From Priestia filamentosa (GTDB taxonomy: Bacteria > Bacillota > Bacilli > Bacillales > Bacillaceae_H): a stretch of 62,982 bases of DNA. A model generated the notes under the pieces. The model was not told where the DNA came from. It saw only the letters and a list, made by a program, of their open reading frames with translations, and ran no database searches. Below are positions 1 to 9,089 of the stretch, one piece after another; position 1 is the stretch's first letter, and each line of letters starts with the position of its first letter. The position numbers and the translations under genes were made by a program. The DNA is taken from the NCBI RefSeq assembly GCF_900177535.1, contig NZ_FXAJ01000014.1, positions 1 through 62,982 on the forward strand, written 5' to 3'.

Positions 1-219
1 CCTTTTTCTGACAAAATTATGCTGTTCCATAAAGTAGATATGTTCGCCATGAAGATAAGGTCATTCGGAAACTCACTGGCGGTAACAGCAAGAAGGGATA
101 TCGATTTCTTATATATAAGAACTCTTATGAACATTGGCCTATTTGTTGACGACGGCATCAATATCTTAATTGATAAAGGTTGGTTGGAATCACCGCCAAA
201 AGCGTATGACAGGATTTAA
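1..219 (+). CDS. DUF3231 family protein, C-terminal part (5' end outside window)
   Basis: The reading frame is open from the first base, so this is the end of a gene that starts to the left. About 72 residues are visible. The pattern of a Phe-Ser-Asp-Lys start, an Arg-Arg-Asp pair and a terminal segment with DDGINILIDKGWLE followed by a Pro-Pro motif is what I know from the C-terminus of DUF3231 proteins. These are sporulation-associated Bacillaceae proteins of unknown function, often annotated near spore coat genes. An internal ATG at 19 is not a start: homology continues upstream of it. It is followed by another membrane gene on the same strand. Confidence 0.6.
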   Translation, partial: PFSDKIMLFHKVDMFAMKIRSFGNSLAVTARRDIDFLYIRTLMNIGLFVDDGINILIDKGWLESPPKAYDRI

Positions 220-299
220 GATACAATTGGAACGGAACAGCTTGACTAACTTCCAATTGAAAGCTAGTCGAAAATAATTTTAAAAAGGAATAGAGCGAT

Positions 300-770
300 G
301 TGGCAAACAATAAAGAAGCATTGTTATGGAGTATTGCACTCCCAGGATTCGGTCAATTTCTAAATGGTAAACATATAAAAGGTATTGTGTTTGTGTTTTT
401 AGAATTTCTAATTAATGTTAAAGGTCATTTTAACATCATAATTATTTCAAGTTTTCAGGGAGACATAAAGGAAGCGATTGAACAAGCTGATTATCAATGG
501 TTACTGTTTTATCCATGTTTATACTTCTTTGCCATGTGGGATGCTTGGAAAGACGCGGGTGGCGGGAAAGGAAAATATTCTTTTTTACCTTTTGTATTTT
601 GTGCTTATTTTGTGACTGTTGGATGTATATACTCTTCACATTTTAGGCTCTTTGGGCTCCTACTTGGGCCCGTTTGGCTCCCCATACTTTTTGTCGTTCC
701 TGGTATAGTTACCGGAGTATTATTAGGTAAATTCATTACAAGTCTCCATAAAAGGTCTAATGTTCCATAA
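300..770 (+). CDS. Small multi-pass membrane protein with a P-G-x-G-Q motif
   Basis: A 156-residue protein starting at GTG, with an AAAGGAA ribosome site about 10 bases upstream. Residues 8-18 contain SIALPGFGQFL, followed by hydrophobic segments near 22-45, 66-84, 95-115 and 120-145. The motif set (Pro-Gly-Phe-Gly-Gln, then FQGDIKEA, then WLLFYPCLYFFAMWDAW) recurs twice inside the 262-residue protein at 59225-60013, so the two are paralogues and this one is a single-repeat version. It resembles the TM2-like proteins of spore formers. The function is unknown. It sits directly upstream of a CBO0543-type membrane gene, as its paralogue does in another arrangement near 58-60 kb. Confidence 0.6.
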   Translation: MANNKEALLWSIALPGFGQFLNGKHIKGIVFVFLEFLINVKGHFNIIIISSFQGDIKEAIEQADYQWLLFYPCLYFFAMWDAWKDAGGGKGKYSFLPFVFCAYFVTVGCIYSSHFRLFGLLLGPVWLPILFVVPGIVTGVLLGKFITSLHKRSNVP

Positions 771-913
771 GACTGAAAAGCAAGCCATATTACTTCCTGA
801 TAGTGAGAAGATATGAATACAATATAAGAAGAGGTTTATATTCACTTCTTTTGCTGTGAGCCGCAGATATGCGATGTCTGAAGAGACGTTACTTTTTGAA
901 AAGGATTTTTACT

Positions 914-1369
914 ATGATAGGTCTTCTATTAGCTATTACTCTTTTTAATACGGTAGCTTTTACAACTAATAAACGATTAACACGGAATCAAATCGTACAT
1001 ATTTGGATGTTTACTATAGCCTTTCAAGGACTTGTTGACCTATATGTAGCTGGAAAATACGATGGGTATTGGTACTTTTCTCAAGCGATTGATTGGGAAT
1101 CCATTCTTGTATTGACTATATTGATTCCACCTGTAAATATGATATTTCTAAATGGATATCCGTTTGGATCCTCTCTTTGTAAACGGATGATATATGTTGG
1201 TTGCTGGACCATAGGTATACTGCTTTATGAAGCCCTCACTTTATTACCTGAACCATGGGGATATTTTCATCATAGGTGGTGGAGATTACGGTATTCCTTG
1301 TTTGTCTACCCTTTTTTACTTATTATGGTGGTGTACTATTATAAATGGATTCGTAAAATTGAAAAGTGA
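914..1369 (+). CDS. CBO0543-like four/five-TM membrane protein
   Basis: I chose the ATG at 914 because AAAAGGA lies 8 bases upstream. The ATG at 869 has no ribosome site, and this start gives 151 residues, matching the 152-residue paralogue at 58285-58743. Hydrophobic segments lie near residues 1-18, 28-45, 58-78, 90-108 and 125-145. Near the C-terminus an aromatic-rich WGYFHHRWWRLRYS stretch corresponds to the KFFYYNGWKLWYS segment of the paralogue. CBO0543 proteins are common in sporulating Firmicutes and have no known function. The gene ends just before a hairpin terminator and a dif-like site. Confidence 0.55.
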   Translation: MIGLLLAITLFNTVAFTTNKRLTRNQIVHIWMFTIAFQGLVDLYVAGKYDGYWYFSQAIDWESILVLTILIPPVNMIFLNGYPFGSSLCKRMIYVGCWTIGILLYEALTLLPEPWGYFHHRWWRLRYSLFVYPFLLIMVVYYYKWIRKIEK

Positions 1370-1372
1370 TAC

Positions 1373-1417
1373 AAAAAAAGAGCAAGTTCATTATAACTGA
1401 ATAGATTTGCTCTTTTT
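1373..1417 (+). terminator. Hairpin terminator upstream of dif-like site 1
   Basis: AGAGCAA (1379-1385) pairs with TTGCTCT (1407-1413). The stem is extended by a 5' A-run and a 3' T-run. It terminates the upstream CBO0543-like gene and ends two bases before the XerC arm of the dif-like site. Confidence 0.75.
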
Positions 1418-1418
1418 C

Positions 1419-1446
1419 ACTTCCTGAAAGCAACATTATGTGAACT
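1419..1446 (+). other. dif-like (XerC/XerD) site 1, C-to-D orientation
   Basis: The left arm ACTTCCTGAAA, a 6-bp centre GCAACA and the right arm TTATGTGAACT make exactly 28 bp. The known B. subtilis dif arms are ACTTCCTAGAA and TTATGTAAACT, so 9 of 11 and 10 of 11 positions match, with the same spacing. It is inverted relative to the site at 9090 and with it brackets the germinant-receptor block. Confidence 0.75.
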
Positions 1447-1501
1447 GAAAATAAATATCTTATACCGAGTAAAAACAGAAAAACTACTGATTGGAGGGAA
1501 G

Positions 1502-1640
1502 TGAACCCACAAAGTTAGAGATTTATTTAAGCAGCTAAAGAGGATTGAATTCTGCATTCTACAGGAGTCAATCCTTTTAATTCCTTTGTGAATGTAATAG
1601 AAAATATAGGACTCTAATTCTTATTTGAAATGCTCTATAC
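1502..1640 (-). mobile_element. IS3-family remnant (transposase C-terminus and terminal repeat)
   Basis: Read on the minus strand, 1527-1600 encodes FTKELKGLTPVECR followed by IQSSLAA and a stop, the typical C-terminus of IS150-type IS3 transposases. In another frame just upstream is YIFYYIHKG, matching the YYNxKR region, so the frame is broken. The outer sequence near 1502 (TGAACCCACAAAGTTAGAG) resembles an IS3-family terminal repeat. Nothing else of the element remains, and it interrupts the sequence that normally follows a dif-like site here. Confidence 0.6.
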
Positions 1641-1990
1641 TGTTAAACTCTTGGAGATAAAATAACTTTGATTTTAATAAATCGAAGAAGTTTCTATCCC
1701 CTCGTGACCTAAACAATTATACTTACGAGACATACTTTGGATAATGTTATGTTACTTCAATAAATGCTGAGATCATATCATTTGATAATGCCAACCTTGA
1801 TCTAAATACAGAATAGTATTTTTCAGAGAGTTATTCATGTTTGAAAGCAAAACAAAAATTGATTTTTGAGAGTGAAAAATCATTCTGATATTGAATTGTT
1901 ATTTCTATTAGTAGCTTCTTTCCCTAATCATAACTAAATTTCAAAGAAGGAATTTCGTTAGTTATTTTAGCAATCAAATATTCCTATGAA

Positions 1991-2116
1991 CTACTGTTTA
2001 TTTGTTTTCCTCAATTTAAAGTATGCATACATGCTTAAAGTAATGGTAACCAGTACTAAACAGGTAAGTGGAAAAATGACAGTGTTAACGAAATGATCGT
2101 AAAACCAAGTATACAT
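1991..2116 (-). CDS. 41-residue single-TM protein at the end of the ger operon
   Basis: A strong ribosome site (GAGGTGG) lies 5 bases before the ATG at 2116. The product begins MYTWFYDHFVNTVIFPL, has one hydrophobic helix (about residues 11-32) and a basic tail with KLRKTNKQ. It lies about 170 bases downstream of the second gerB-type gene on the same strand, so it may be the last gene of that operon. I do not recognise a family. Tiny membrane proteins that modulate receptors are known beside some gerA operons; assigning this gene to that group is inference. Confidence 0.5.
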   Translation of the reverse strand: MYTWFYDHFVNTVIFPLTCLVLVTITLSMYAYFKLRKTNKQ

Positions 2117-2286
2117 AAAAACCACCTCATCGTTTGTATAAAGAGAATGGACTCCTTTTAATCGTCTCCCTATCCCCTAATTATTAGGAAATTTATTGGT
2201 TATAAATCTTCCTATATTTTGTTTATTATCATTGGTTTAAATCCTAAATTGACTAATAAGAATTTCGTTTTCGACAAAAAGATGCA

Positions 2287-3384
2287 TTATTCTCTCTTCT
2301 TCCTATTTTTCAAGAAAGCAACAAAAAGAAGAAGGAGAGGAAGGAGCACGAAGAGAGGAATATGTAGAACAAAAATTACTATCTTCAGTCCCTCACGGAT
2401 ATGTTCTTGGTAATTGCTCGCAATCGTGATGGATAAAAAGAGAATGGCTATGCCTAAAGGGTACGATAGTCGTGAAGGCGATTCAATTTTAAATAAACTA
2501 GCTGTACCTATAACAGCTACATAAACCAACACGCTAATCTTAAAAAAAATACCAATTACCAAGGCAATCATAAAAAATACATCAAGACGTTCCAAGAAAT
2601 CGGCAACTTGGATGCTTTGTACAGTACTAAGAAGAGGGAATTGTGAACGTGCTGTCAAATCCACCCCAAGCACACTAACATTAATGATCATCGTAATCAC
2701 CAAATTGATACCACTTAATCCTGTTGCACATAACATGGTTACTTTTGCCTTCTTCGGATTATTTAGATAAGGAAAAATCATCGTAAACACAATAGCTTCT
2801 GCAAACGGGAAATATAAAGTTTGAGTAAATGCAATTTTCAAGACCGGTAACATCCCTTCTTCAAGTACCGGTTGTAAGTTAGTAAAATCAATTAAACCAG
2901 AACTCACAATGAGAATAAATCCAGCGACCGCAAGGATGTACATCAATATAAAGAGGAGCTCTGCAGAACGCGCTATAACTTCAATTCCTCTTCGAACCAT
3001 ATAAATAATGACAAGCATTAATAAAGCATTTGCGATAAATAAAGGCGTATCAGGATAGGCAAAAGTTAGTAACATCTCGCCAAAATCACGTAAAATTCTT
3101 GATGCATCATACATAAAGTAAAGGATGTAGACAAAGGCAAGTACTGTTCCTATCACCTTCCCTAGAAGTTTTTGCATGTACTCTATAGGCAAGAGGTCAG
3201 GATAATACCAATGAAGTTTATAATAGACTAAAAATAGAACTAAACTGCCTACCATTCCAAATAGAATCGCAAGCCAAGCGTCCTGTTTTGCATCCATGGC
3301 AAGGGGTACTAGTAAAGAACTACCGAGTTCAAATAGTACCATTAAAATAAAGAGCTGACTGGCACTAATTTTGGCTTTTTCCAT
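2287..3384 (-). CDS. GerB-type spore germination permease, second copy
   Basis: A 365-residue, about ten-TM protein of the GerAB/GerBB/GerKB family (APC superfamily). These form the inner-membrane B subunit of germinant receptors, which binds amino acids or sugars. The start MEKAKISASQLFILMVLFE is preceded by AAGGAGG at normal spacing. It is nearly the same length as, and very similar to, the gene at 3565-4662, including the SQFPLLSTVQSIQVADFLERLD stretch (split here as SQFPLLSTVQSIQV and ADFLERLD). It is the downstream product of a tandem duplication: the 150 bases before it contain a decayed copy of the gerC 3' end. The two copies may give the receptor alternative B subunits. Confidence 0.9.
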   Translation of the reverse strand: MEKAKISASQLFILMVLFELGSSLLVPLAMDAKQDAWLAILFGMVGSLVLFLVYYKLHWYYPDLLPIEYMQKLLGKVIGTVLAFVYILYFMYDASRILRDFGEMLLTFAYPDTPLFIANALLMLVIIYMVRRGIEVIARSAELLFILMYILAVAGFILIVSSGLIDFTNLQPVLEEGMLPVLKIAFTQTLYFPFAEAIVFTMIFPYLNNPKKAKVTMLCATGLSGINLVITMIINVSVLGVDLTARSQFPLLSTVQSIQVADFLERLDVFFMIALVIGIFFKISVLVYVAVIGTASLFKIESPSRLSYPLGIAILFLSITIASNYQEHIREGLKIVIFVLHIPLFVLLPLLLLFVAFLKNRKKRE

Positions 3385-3394
3385 TCACCTTGCC

Positions 3395-3545
3395 CCTCCT
3401 TTTTCTCACTTTTAATTCTCTTTTATGCTCAAAAGAAACGATTTATATTGTGAGCCAGCTGCTTCTCCTTTCCTGTGAGGTATACATTTAATTTTGGAGA
3501 GTACGCATCGCTCTATTTCGATTTTAACTCCACTCATATTGTACC
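3395..3545 (-). pseudogene. Decayed duplicate of the gerC-type gene 3' end
   Basis: Read on the minus strand, this stretch aligns with the last ~130 bases of the intact gerC-type gene plus its downstream ribosome site. Both contain GGAGYGATGYGT-like sequence, then a shared GTCGTTTCTTTxAG...AAAAGARAATTAAAAGT segment ending in AAAGGAGG. Small indels destroy the frame. It marks the junction of a duplicated unit made of the gerC 3' end plus gerB. Confidence 0.8.
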
Positions 3546-3564
3546 CTCCCTCTTATAAACCTTA

Positions 3565-4662
3565 TTATTCTCTTTGCTTCTTCCTGGTTTTAAAAAAAGC
3601 AATAAGAAGAAGGAGAGGAGGAATAATACTGAAGAGAGGAATATGAATAAACGGTGCTATTTTTAGCCCTTCATAGAGATGTTCTTGAAAATTACTCGCA
3701 ATTATAGTAGACAGAAATAGAATGACTATGCCTAAAGGATACGACAGCCGTGAAGGTGATTTAATCTTAAATAAGTTAGCTGTACCTATGACAACTGCAT
3801 AAAATAACACACTAATCTTAAAGAAAATACCGATTACCATGGAAAGCATAAAAAACACATCAAGACGTTCTAAAAAGTCAGCGACTTGGATACTTTGTAC
3901 AGTACTAAGAAGAGGGAATTGTGAGCGCGCAGTCAGGTCCACCCCAAGCACGCTTACATTAATAAGCATCGTAATCACCAAGTTGATCCCACTTAATCCC
4001 GTTGCACATAACATCGTCACCTTTGCCTTCTTAGGCTCATTCAAATATGGTAAAATCATCGTAAACACAATAGCTTCAGTAAATGGGAAATATAAGGTTT
4101 CAGATAATGTAACTTTTAAGGTTGGTATTAGCCTTTCTTCTAGTACAGGTTGCAAGTTGGTAAAATCGATTAAACCCGAGACCACAATCAAAATAAATCC
4201 AGAGACCGCTAGGATATACATCAAGATAAAAAGTAGTTCCCCTGATCGAGCTATAACCTCTATTCCTTTTCTGATGGTATAAATAATGACAAGTATTAAT
4301 AACCCATTCCCAATAAATAAAGGAGTTTCAGGGTAGGCAAAGGTTAACAGCATTTCACCAAAATCGCGTAGAATCCTTGAAGCATCATACATAAAGTAAA
4401 GAATGTAGATAAAGGCAAGTACTGTTCCCATCACCTTACCTAAGATTTTTTGCATGTATTCTGTAGGCAGAAGATCAGGATAATACCAATAAAGTTTATA
4501 ATAGACTAAAAATAGAGCTAAACTGCCTATCATTCCAAGTAAAATCGCCAACCAGGCATCCTGCTTCGCCCTCATAGCGAGGGGCACTAACATAGCAGTA
4601 CCCAATTCAAATAAGACCATTAAGATAAAGAGCTGTTTGGCACTAATTTTGGCTTTCTCCAT
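3565..4662 (-). CDS. GerB-type spore germination permease, first copy
   Basis: A ten-TM GerAB/GerBB family permease of 365 residues beginning MEKAKISAKQLFILMVLFE. The frame is open for another 55 codons upstream, but those overlap the gerC-type gene. I place the start at the ATG at 4662, in line with the paralogue. AAAGGAGG lies 14 bases upstream, so an in-frame TTG at 4671, only 6 bases from it, is a real alternative start. It is the third gene of a gerA-gerC-gerB-gerB' operon read leftward. The product should act with the A and C subunits in the spore inner membrane. Confidence 0.9.
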   Translation of the reverse strand: MEKAKISAKQLFILMVLFELGTAMLVPLAMRAKQDAWLAILLGMIGSLALFLVYYKLYWYYPDLLPTEYMQKILGKVMGTVLAFIYILYFMYDASRILRDFGEMLLTFAYPETPLFIGNGLLILVIIYTIRKGIEVIARSGELLFILMYILAVSGFILIVVSGLIDFTNLQPVLEERLIPTLKVTLSETLYFPFTEAIVFTMILPYLNEPKKAKVTMLCATGLSGINLVITMLINVSVLGVDLTARSQFPLLSTVQSIQVADFLERLDVFFMLSMVIGIFFKISVLFYAVVIGTANLFKIKSPSRLSYPLGIVILFLSTIIASNFQEHLYEGLKIAPFIHIPLFSIIPPLLLLIAFFKTRKKQRE

Positions 4663-4694
4663 TCCATTCAATTGGTACCTCCTTTGCTTTACTT

Positions 4695-5918
4695 TTAATT
4701 TTCTTTTAAACCTGAAAGAAACGACTTGTTTCGTAAGCCAGCACGACGGATATAGGCCTCCACGGTAATATCTACATCTAATTTCGGAAAATACACATCG
4801 CTCCATTCTGATTTTATTTCTTTCCATTCGTTTGGTCTAGAACGGTGGACGGTTGCGCCGAATCCAAGGATATCTGCTTTGTTTTTCTGCGCATGTTTAA
4901 TAGATTCCTTTAGCTCATCTTCAATTACTTTTCGCAAGGATTTTTCAATTTTTGTAATGACCTTTGGATTGGTTATATCAATAGGTATCTCCATTTCACT
5001 GATGTCTCCTTCAACACGCGCATGAATCGAAATGTGAGGGTGACCATTCTTCACTTGGGCAGACACATCTGTTTTTTGACGAATGGTTTGATAGGTTATG
5101 GCTTCTTTTTTCCCTTCCCAATCAACGTTAATGGCGGTTTCTTGTATTTTATCTAAAATCCATACCGTTCCTCTTGCTGTTTTTCCATACAGCCAATCCA
5201 CTAACTTTCCTTGTTTTAAAACCGCAATTCCGGAAGCTCGAAGTGTTGCTTCAGGCACACTGTCTTGCATGTTTTCTAACTTCCCTGCTTGTTTAGAATT
5301 CCCCGTCATACGAAATCCAGCTACAACGGTTTCTTCTTTGGAAGATTGAAGTCCTTTCATTACATCTTGGAGTGAAACTTTTACATTTTCTCCCCATTGT
5401 CTTTCTGTGAACTCTAAAGTTTTCAGCACTTTATTTGCTGGAATCTTATCAACAGGAGTTAATGTTTTAATCAAATCTGCGGCATTTGAATGGTTAGCAA
5501 TAACGAGAGTGGAGGTCGTCCGAAATTCAGGATCTCGATCAAAAGCATCCATTAATACCTCAATCCCCTCTTCTCTTGCAAGACTTTCCCCAACGATGAC
5601 TAAGTTTGTATGAGCATAGTACAATCTCCGAGAAATTCTGCTTGAAGCCCGTCTGCTTGCTTCGACTAAATTTTTCCCCGAGATAGAATAGACAGTCACA
5701 GGGGAATTTTGTGCATCGCCTCCACCGCCTTGCATCCCTCCAGCCACGTTCCCAGGATTGATAACTTGAAGTGTTAAGTTGTATCGTCCATCTTCCACTT
5801 TATCTACTCCCACAGCTGCTACAATAGCAAGGTCTGTTAACTCCTTTTTACTCCAACAACTTGTTAATAAGACGGTCATCATTATCATTAATAAAAGAAA
5901 AGCCCCTTTACGTTTCAT
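4695..5918 (-). CDS. Ger(x)C family germinant-receptor lipoprotein
   Basis: The C subunit of a germinant receptor: a lipoprotein on the outer face of the spore inner membrane. I chose the ATG at 5918 (AGAAGGTG six bases before it) rather than the TTG 18 bases upstream. This gives 407 residues with a signal sequence GAFLLLMIMMTVLLTSC and lipid-attachment Cys at residue 21. Family landmarks are LTDLAIVAAVGVDK and SRRASSRISRRLYYAHTN after the signal, and a C-terminal Lys/Glu-rich helix with DILGFG near residues 345-350. It overlaps the end of the gerA-type gene by 11 bases, which suggests translational coupling. Its 3' end was duplicated downstream. Confidence 0.92.
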   Translation of the reverse strand: MKRKGAFLLLMIMMTVLLTSCWSKKELTDLAIVAAVGVDKVEDGRYNLTLQVINPGNVAGGMQGGGGDAQNSPVTVYSISGKNLVEASRRASSRISRRLYYAHTNLVIVGESLAREEGIEVLMDAFDRDPEFRTTSTLVIANHSNAADLIKTLTPVDKIPANKVLKTLEFTERQWGENVKVSLQDVMKGLQSSKEETVVAGFRMTGNSKQAGKLENMQDSVPEATLRASGIAVLKQGKLVDWLYGKTARGTVWILDKIQETAINVDWEGKKEAITYQTIRQKTDVSAQVKNGHPHISIHARVEGDISEMEIPIDITNPKVITKIEKSLRKVIEDELKESIKHAQKNKADILGFGATVHRSRPNEWKEIKSEWSDVYFPKLDVDITVEAYIRRAGLRNKSFLSGLKEN

Positions 5919-7530
5919 TGTTGTCACCTTCTTCAATATCCCGATTCACCATACCGCGTGATGAAGGAGGATGCGGGTGTTGGTTCTCCCCTTCACGTTT
6001 CGTATTTGTACTTATTAATCGAGGTCTTTTTCTAAGCGTCCACCAAGGTAATCGTACAATCGTATCTTCATTGTTTGATGGGATAAAGGGGGCCAATGGT
6101 GCCATATAGGGAATACCAAATGAGCGTAAACTGCATAAATGAACGACCAACATAAGAAGGGCTAGAATAATGCCATAGAAACCAAATACCGCTGCACATA
6201 TCATAAACAAAAAACGGAGTAAACGAACTGAAATGGCCATGGCAAAAGAAGGTATAGCAAAATTAGCAATTGCTGTTAGGGATACAATAATAACCATGGC
6301 TGGTGATACAATGCTAGCCTGAACGGCAGCTTGCCCGATAACAAGGGCGCCGACAATTGATACCGCTGAACCAATAGCTTTGGGTAACCGAACCCCTGCT
6401 TCTCGCAAGATTTCAAAGGTGACCTCCATGAGAAGCGCTTCTACGAAGGCTGGAAAAGGGACCGCTTCCCTTTGGGCTGCAATCGCTACGATAAGCTGTG
6501 TTGGGACCATCTCCTGATGAAACGTTGTCACAGCAACATAAGCAGCTGGTGCGATAAGCGAAATAAGAAACATAACAACACGTAAAAAGCGAATCGATGT
6601 TGCAATATCGAAACGAACATAATAGTCCTCGGCTGATTGGAAAAATTGGATAAAGACAGCTGGAGCAATCAGTACAAAAGGCGTTCCATCAACGAAAATC
6701 GCAATTCGTCCCTCTAGGAGATTCCCTGCCACGATATCTGGTCTTTCGGTATCGTACATAGTAGGAAATGTAGTTAATGTTTGATCTTCAATAAATTGCT
6801 GAATATACCCTGATTCTAAAACACTATCAATATCAATCTTATGTAATCGCTGGCGTATTTCTTTAATGATTTGATCATTCGCAATGCCATGCATGTACAT
6901 CATAGTTACATCGGTTTGGGTAACACGACCAATCTTCATTGATTCAACCCATAAATCCGGGTTTTTAATAATTCGACGGATCATGGCTATGTTGGTTCCA
7001 ATAGACTCCGTAAAGGCTTCCTTTGGCCCGCGTACTACCATCTGAGTATTTGATTCTGTAATGGCCCGCCTCTCTCCACCTTTTGTATCTACACTCAGTG
7101 CCTGGTCTGTTCCATCGACTAGAATAAGGGTATCGCCTGACAATAAGGATAAAAACAGGTCATTCCAAGTATCAATGGATAATACCTTTCCAATTGTGAT
7201 CATATCTTCAGAAATCAAATCGAATGCGTTCTGCTGATTCACTGTTTCTTTATGTTCGTCCTTCATTATGGATTCGAGCAAGAACTCCTGAATAGATTGG
7301 TTGTCTACAATTCCTTCTACATAGACAATGGCTATCTTAATATCAAAATTCTCCCCTATTTTTAATTGACGAATCACAACGTCTGAACTGTTTCCTGTTT
7401 TCTGTTTAATCGTATCAAGATTAGCCGATAAGGAACGGTATATATTTTTCACTGAATTATTATCAAGTTGATTTTCAGTATTCTGTTGACGGTTTTTTTT
7501 TGATTTCTGGTCTTTAAAAAACGAAGGCAT
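5908..7530 (-). CDS. GerA-type spore germination protein (A subunit)
   Basis: A 540-residue GerA-family protein (GerAA/GerBA/GerKA). It has a charged, Asn/Gln-rich N-terminus with KKNRQQNTENQLDNNS, a large soluble domain to about residue 290, then about five TM helices between 300 and 470 and a cytoplasmic tail. Diagnostic segments include GTDQALSVDTKGGERRAI, the RGPKEAFTES motif, the TERPDIVAGNLLEGRIAI stretch and VDGTPFVL. It is the first gene of the operon. AAAGGAAAGGTG lies 9 bases before the ATG. Expression is expected in the forespore under sigma-G; I could not fix a promoter with confidence in the 110 bases upstream. Confidence 0.94.
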   Translation of the reverse strand: MPSFFKDQKSKKNRQQNTENQLDNNSVKNIYRSLSANLDTIKQKTGNSSDVVIRQLKIGENFDIKIAIVYVEGIVDNQSIQEFLLESIMKDEHKETVNQQNAFDLISEDMITIGKVLSIDTWNDLFLSLLSGDTLILVDGTDQALSVDTKGGERRAITESNTQMVVRGPKEAFTESIGTNIAMIRRIIKNPDLWVESMKIGRVTQTDVTMMYMHGIANDQIIKEIRQRLHKIDIDSVLESGYIQQFIEDQTLTTFPTMYDTERPDIVAGNLLEGRIAIFVDGTPFVLIAPAVFIQFFQSAEDYYVRFDIATSIRFLRVVMFLISLIAPAAYVAVTTFHQEMVPTQLIVAIAAQREAVPFPAFVEALLMEVTFEILREAGVRLPKAIGSAVSIVGALVIGQAAVQASIVSPAMVIIVSLTAIANFAIPSFAMAISVRLLRFLFMICAAVFGFYGIILALLMLVVHLCSLRSFGIPYMAPLAPFIPSNNEDTIVRLPWWTLRKRPRLISTNTKREGENQHPHPPSSRGMVNRDIEEGDNNET

Positions 7531-7658
7531 AAATCAAGGCACCTTTCCTTTAGTTTCTATTACCTTAACCATACAAGGAATTTTTATGTAAATTTCCACA
7601 AAAAATTTGTATCATATGAGAGAAACGGGAAGACCCTATTAAGTGGAGTGTGATAAGT

Positions 7659-7889
7659 ATGAAAATCATAGGTGTTTCTCTTTTAATGACGGGATGTTTA
7701 ATGGGGTTATCTATAGGCATCGATATTCTTCAAGGAGCAGATATTTTTCAAGCGTTGTATAAGGCTGTTAACCCTTTTCGTGTAATGGAAGTCGTAGAAT
7801 TATTTGCTCTTTTTTTTCTTCTCCTTCTATTCTTTGCCGACTCTGCTTACATTTTTATAAAAAAAAGAAAGGGAAAAGAGGGAGAATAA
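7659..7889 (+). CDS. 76-residue two-TM protein divergent from the ger operon
   Basis: The ATG at 7659 is preceded by GTGGAGTG; a GTG at 7650 is less likely. The product has one hydrophobic helix at about residues 2-20 and a second at 47-69, then the basic tail FIKKRKGKEGE. Small two-TM D proteins encoded in or next to gerA operons are known to modulate germination (work from the Setlow and Christie laboratories). Length, topology and position fit that group, but I cannot show homology by eye. It is transcribed away from the receptor genes, with about 130 bases between the start codons. Confidence 0.55.
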   Translation: MKIIGVSLLMTGCLMGLSIGIDILQGADIFQALYKAVNPFRVMEVVELFALFFLLLLFFADSAYIFIKKRKGKEGE

Positions 7890-8071
7890 GTATGTATAAA
7901 TTGTAATCTTCAAAATGAAAAACGGGAACAAAATTAGTTTGGTCTGGGTCAAATCTAATCATTCTACTTTCCTTTCAAGAGGAAAATAATATGTAACTTC
8001 TATGTATATAATAATTGCATTGTTATCTATAATAGATTTGTAATGAATTTTACCAGAGAGGAGGCGAAACA

Positions 8072-8866
8072 ATGCGCCGAGAATGGGTGATTGAAATCTA
8101 CCAAGATGTTTTAAATGGAAAAGTAAAGCGTTTTCCCAATAAGTTTTTTTCAGGAGAAGAAGGAAAAAAGTATGTGAAATATATGACATGTTATCTGCTT
8201 GAAGAGCGACTATCGATTCCAATTGATAAAATTCCTGTAAGAGTACAGGCAAATATACTATGGTCCCATCGTCTAAAACCACCTGCTATGATTTATGGTT
8301 GGAATTATTATGATGTAATTGAAAATGCTTATCCGGGACGCTTTAAACCGTGGGAGTTTCAGCAAGTCCCTCATAAATATTGGCACGGAAAAGAAGGGAA
8401 AAACCGGGCAATTGAGGCGGTTAAGCATGTAATTGAAAATGAACTGAATATTCCTATAGAAGAAATCCCTTTACACGTGAATCTTCATTTTTTTAAAAAG
8501 TATCATTTATATGGCGTCTTTGATATTTTTGAACAATCTCCTTTTCAAGTTATTCAAGCTGTTTATCCAGGTGTATTTAAACCGTGGCAATTCGCGAATG
8601 TCCCAATGAACTGCTGGAAAGATCGCATATCGATTCAAGAAACGATGAACTATTTTCTGTTCCAACAGCTCCGTTTTTCCTCCTATGAAGAAGCGCTAGT
8701 AAAAATAAGGAAACAACACTTTTTTGATTTCCAACTAACGGGTTTATTACAAAGGGTTTTTGACTCTAGGATGCAAAAGGTCAGGGAATGGATAAAAATA
8801 AGCATGCAGAGAGAAAAGAAATCAATAGAGGAAAAAGATAGTTATGGTTCGAAAATAATGCAATAG
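8072..8866 (+). CDS. Tandem-repeat DUF4046-like protein
   Basis: A 264-residue soluble protein with GAGGAGG before the ATG. It contains two copies of an about 80-residue unit. Unit one runs from FPNKFFSGEEGKKYV to YPGRFKPWEFQQVP. Unit two runs from PHKYWHGKEGKNRAI to YPGVFKPWQFANVP. The shared core is x-IPIDKIP-...-VIENAYPG-x-FKPW. I know this YPGxFKPWxF signature from DUF4046 proteins of Bacillus, whose role is unknown. A shorter, degenerate third unit may follow (NCWKDRISIQETM...). It is the last gene before the inverted dif-like site at 9090. Confidence 0.65.
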   Translation: MRREWVIEIYQDVLNGKVKRFPNKFFSGEEGKKYVKYMTCYLLEERLSIPIDKIPVRVQANILWSHRLKPPAMIYGWNYYDVIENAYPGRFKPWEFQQVPHKYWHGKEGKNRAIEAVKHVIENELNIPIEEIPLHVNLHFFKKYHLYGVFDIFEQSPFQVIQAVYPGVFKPWQFANVPMNCWKDRISIQETMNYFLFQQLRFSSYEEALVKIRKQHFFDFQLTGLLQRVFDSRMQKVREWIKISMQREKKSIEEKDSYGSKIMQ

Positions 8867-9089
8867 AAACATGGGATGGTAATATTCTGTTAACTTTGAG
8901 GTTAAACAACTACTTTTTATTTTGTTCGCAATCATTATTAAGTACAAGACGAACATAGCCTTTTATATAGTTATGAATATTAGTGGTATTTTTTCTTCTC
9001 CTTTTTATTCTGCTAATAACAGGGATTTATGAACCCTATGCTAATCATATTAAATAACGTAATTTATTGAATTAAATTCATAATAAATG

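Noticed and set aside
1752-1780. TTATGTTACTT near a partial ACTT motif
   Set aside because: Spacing between arms is 4 bases too short.
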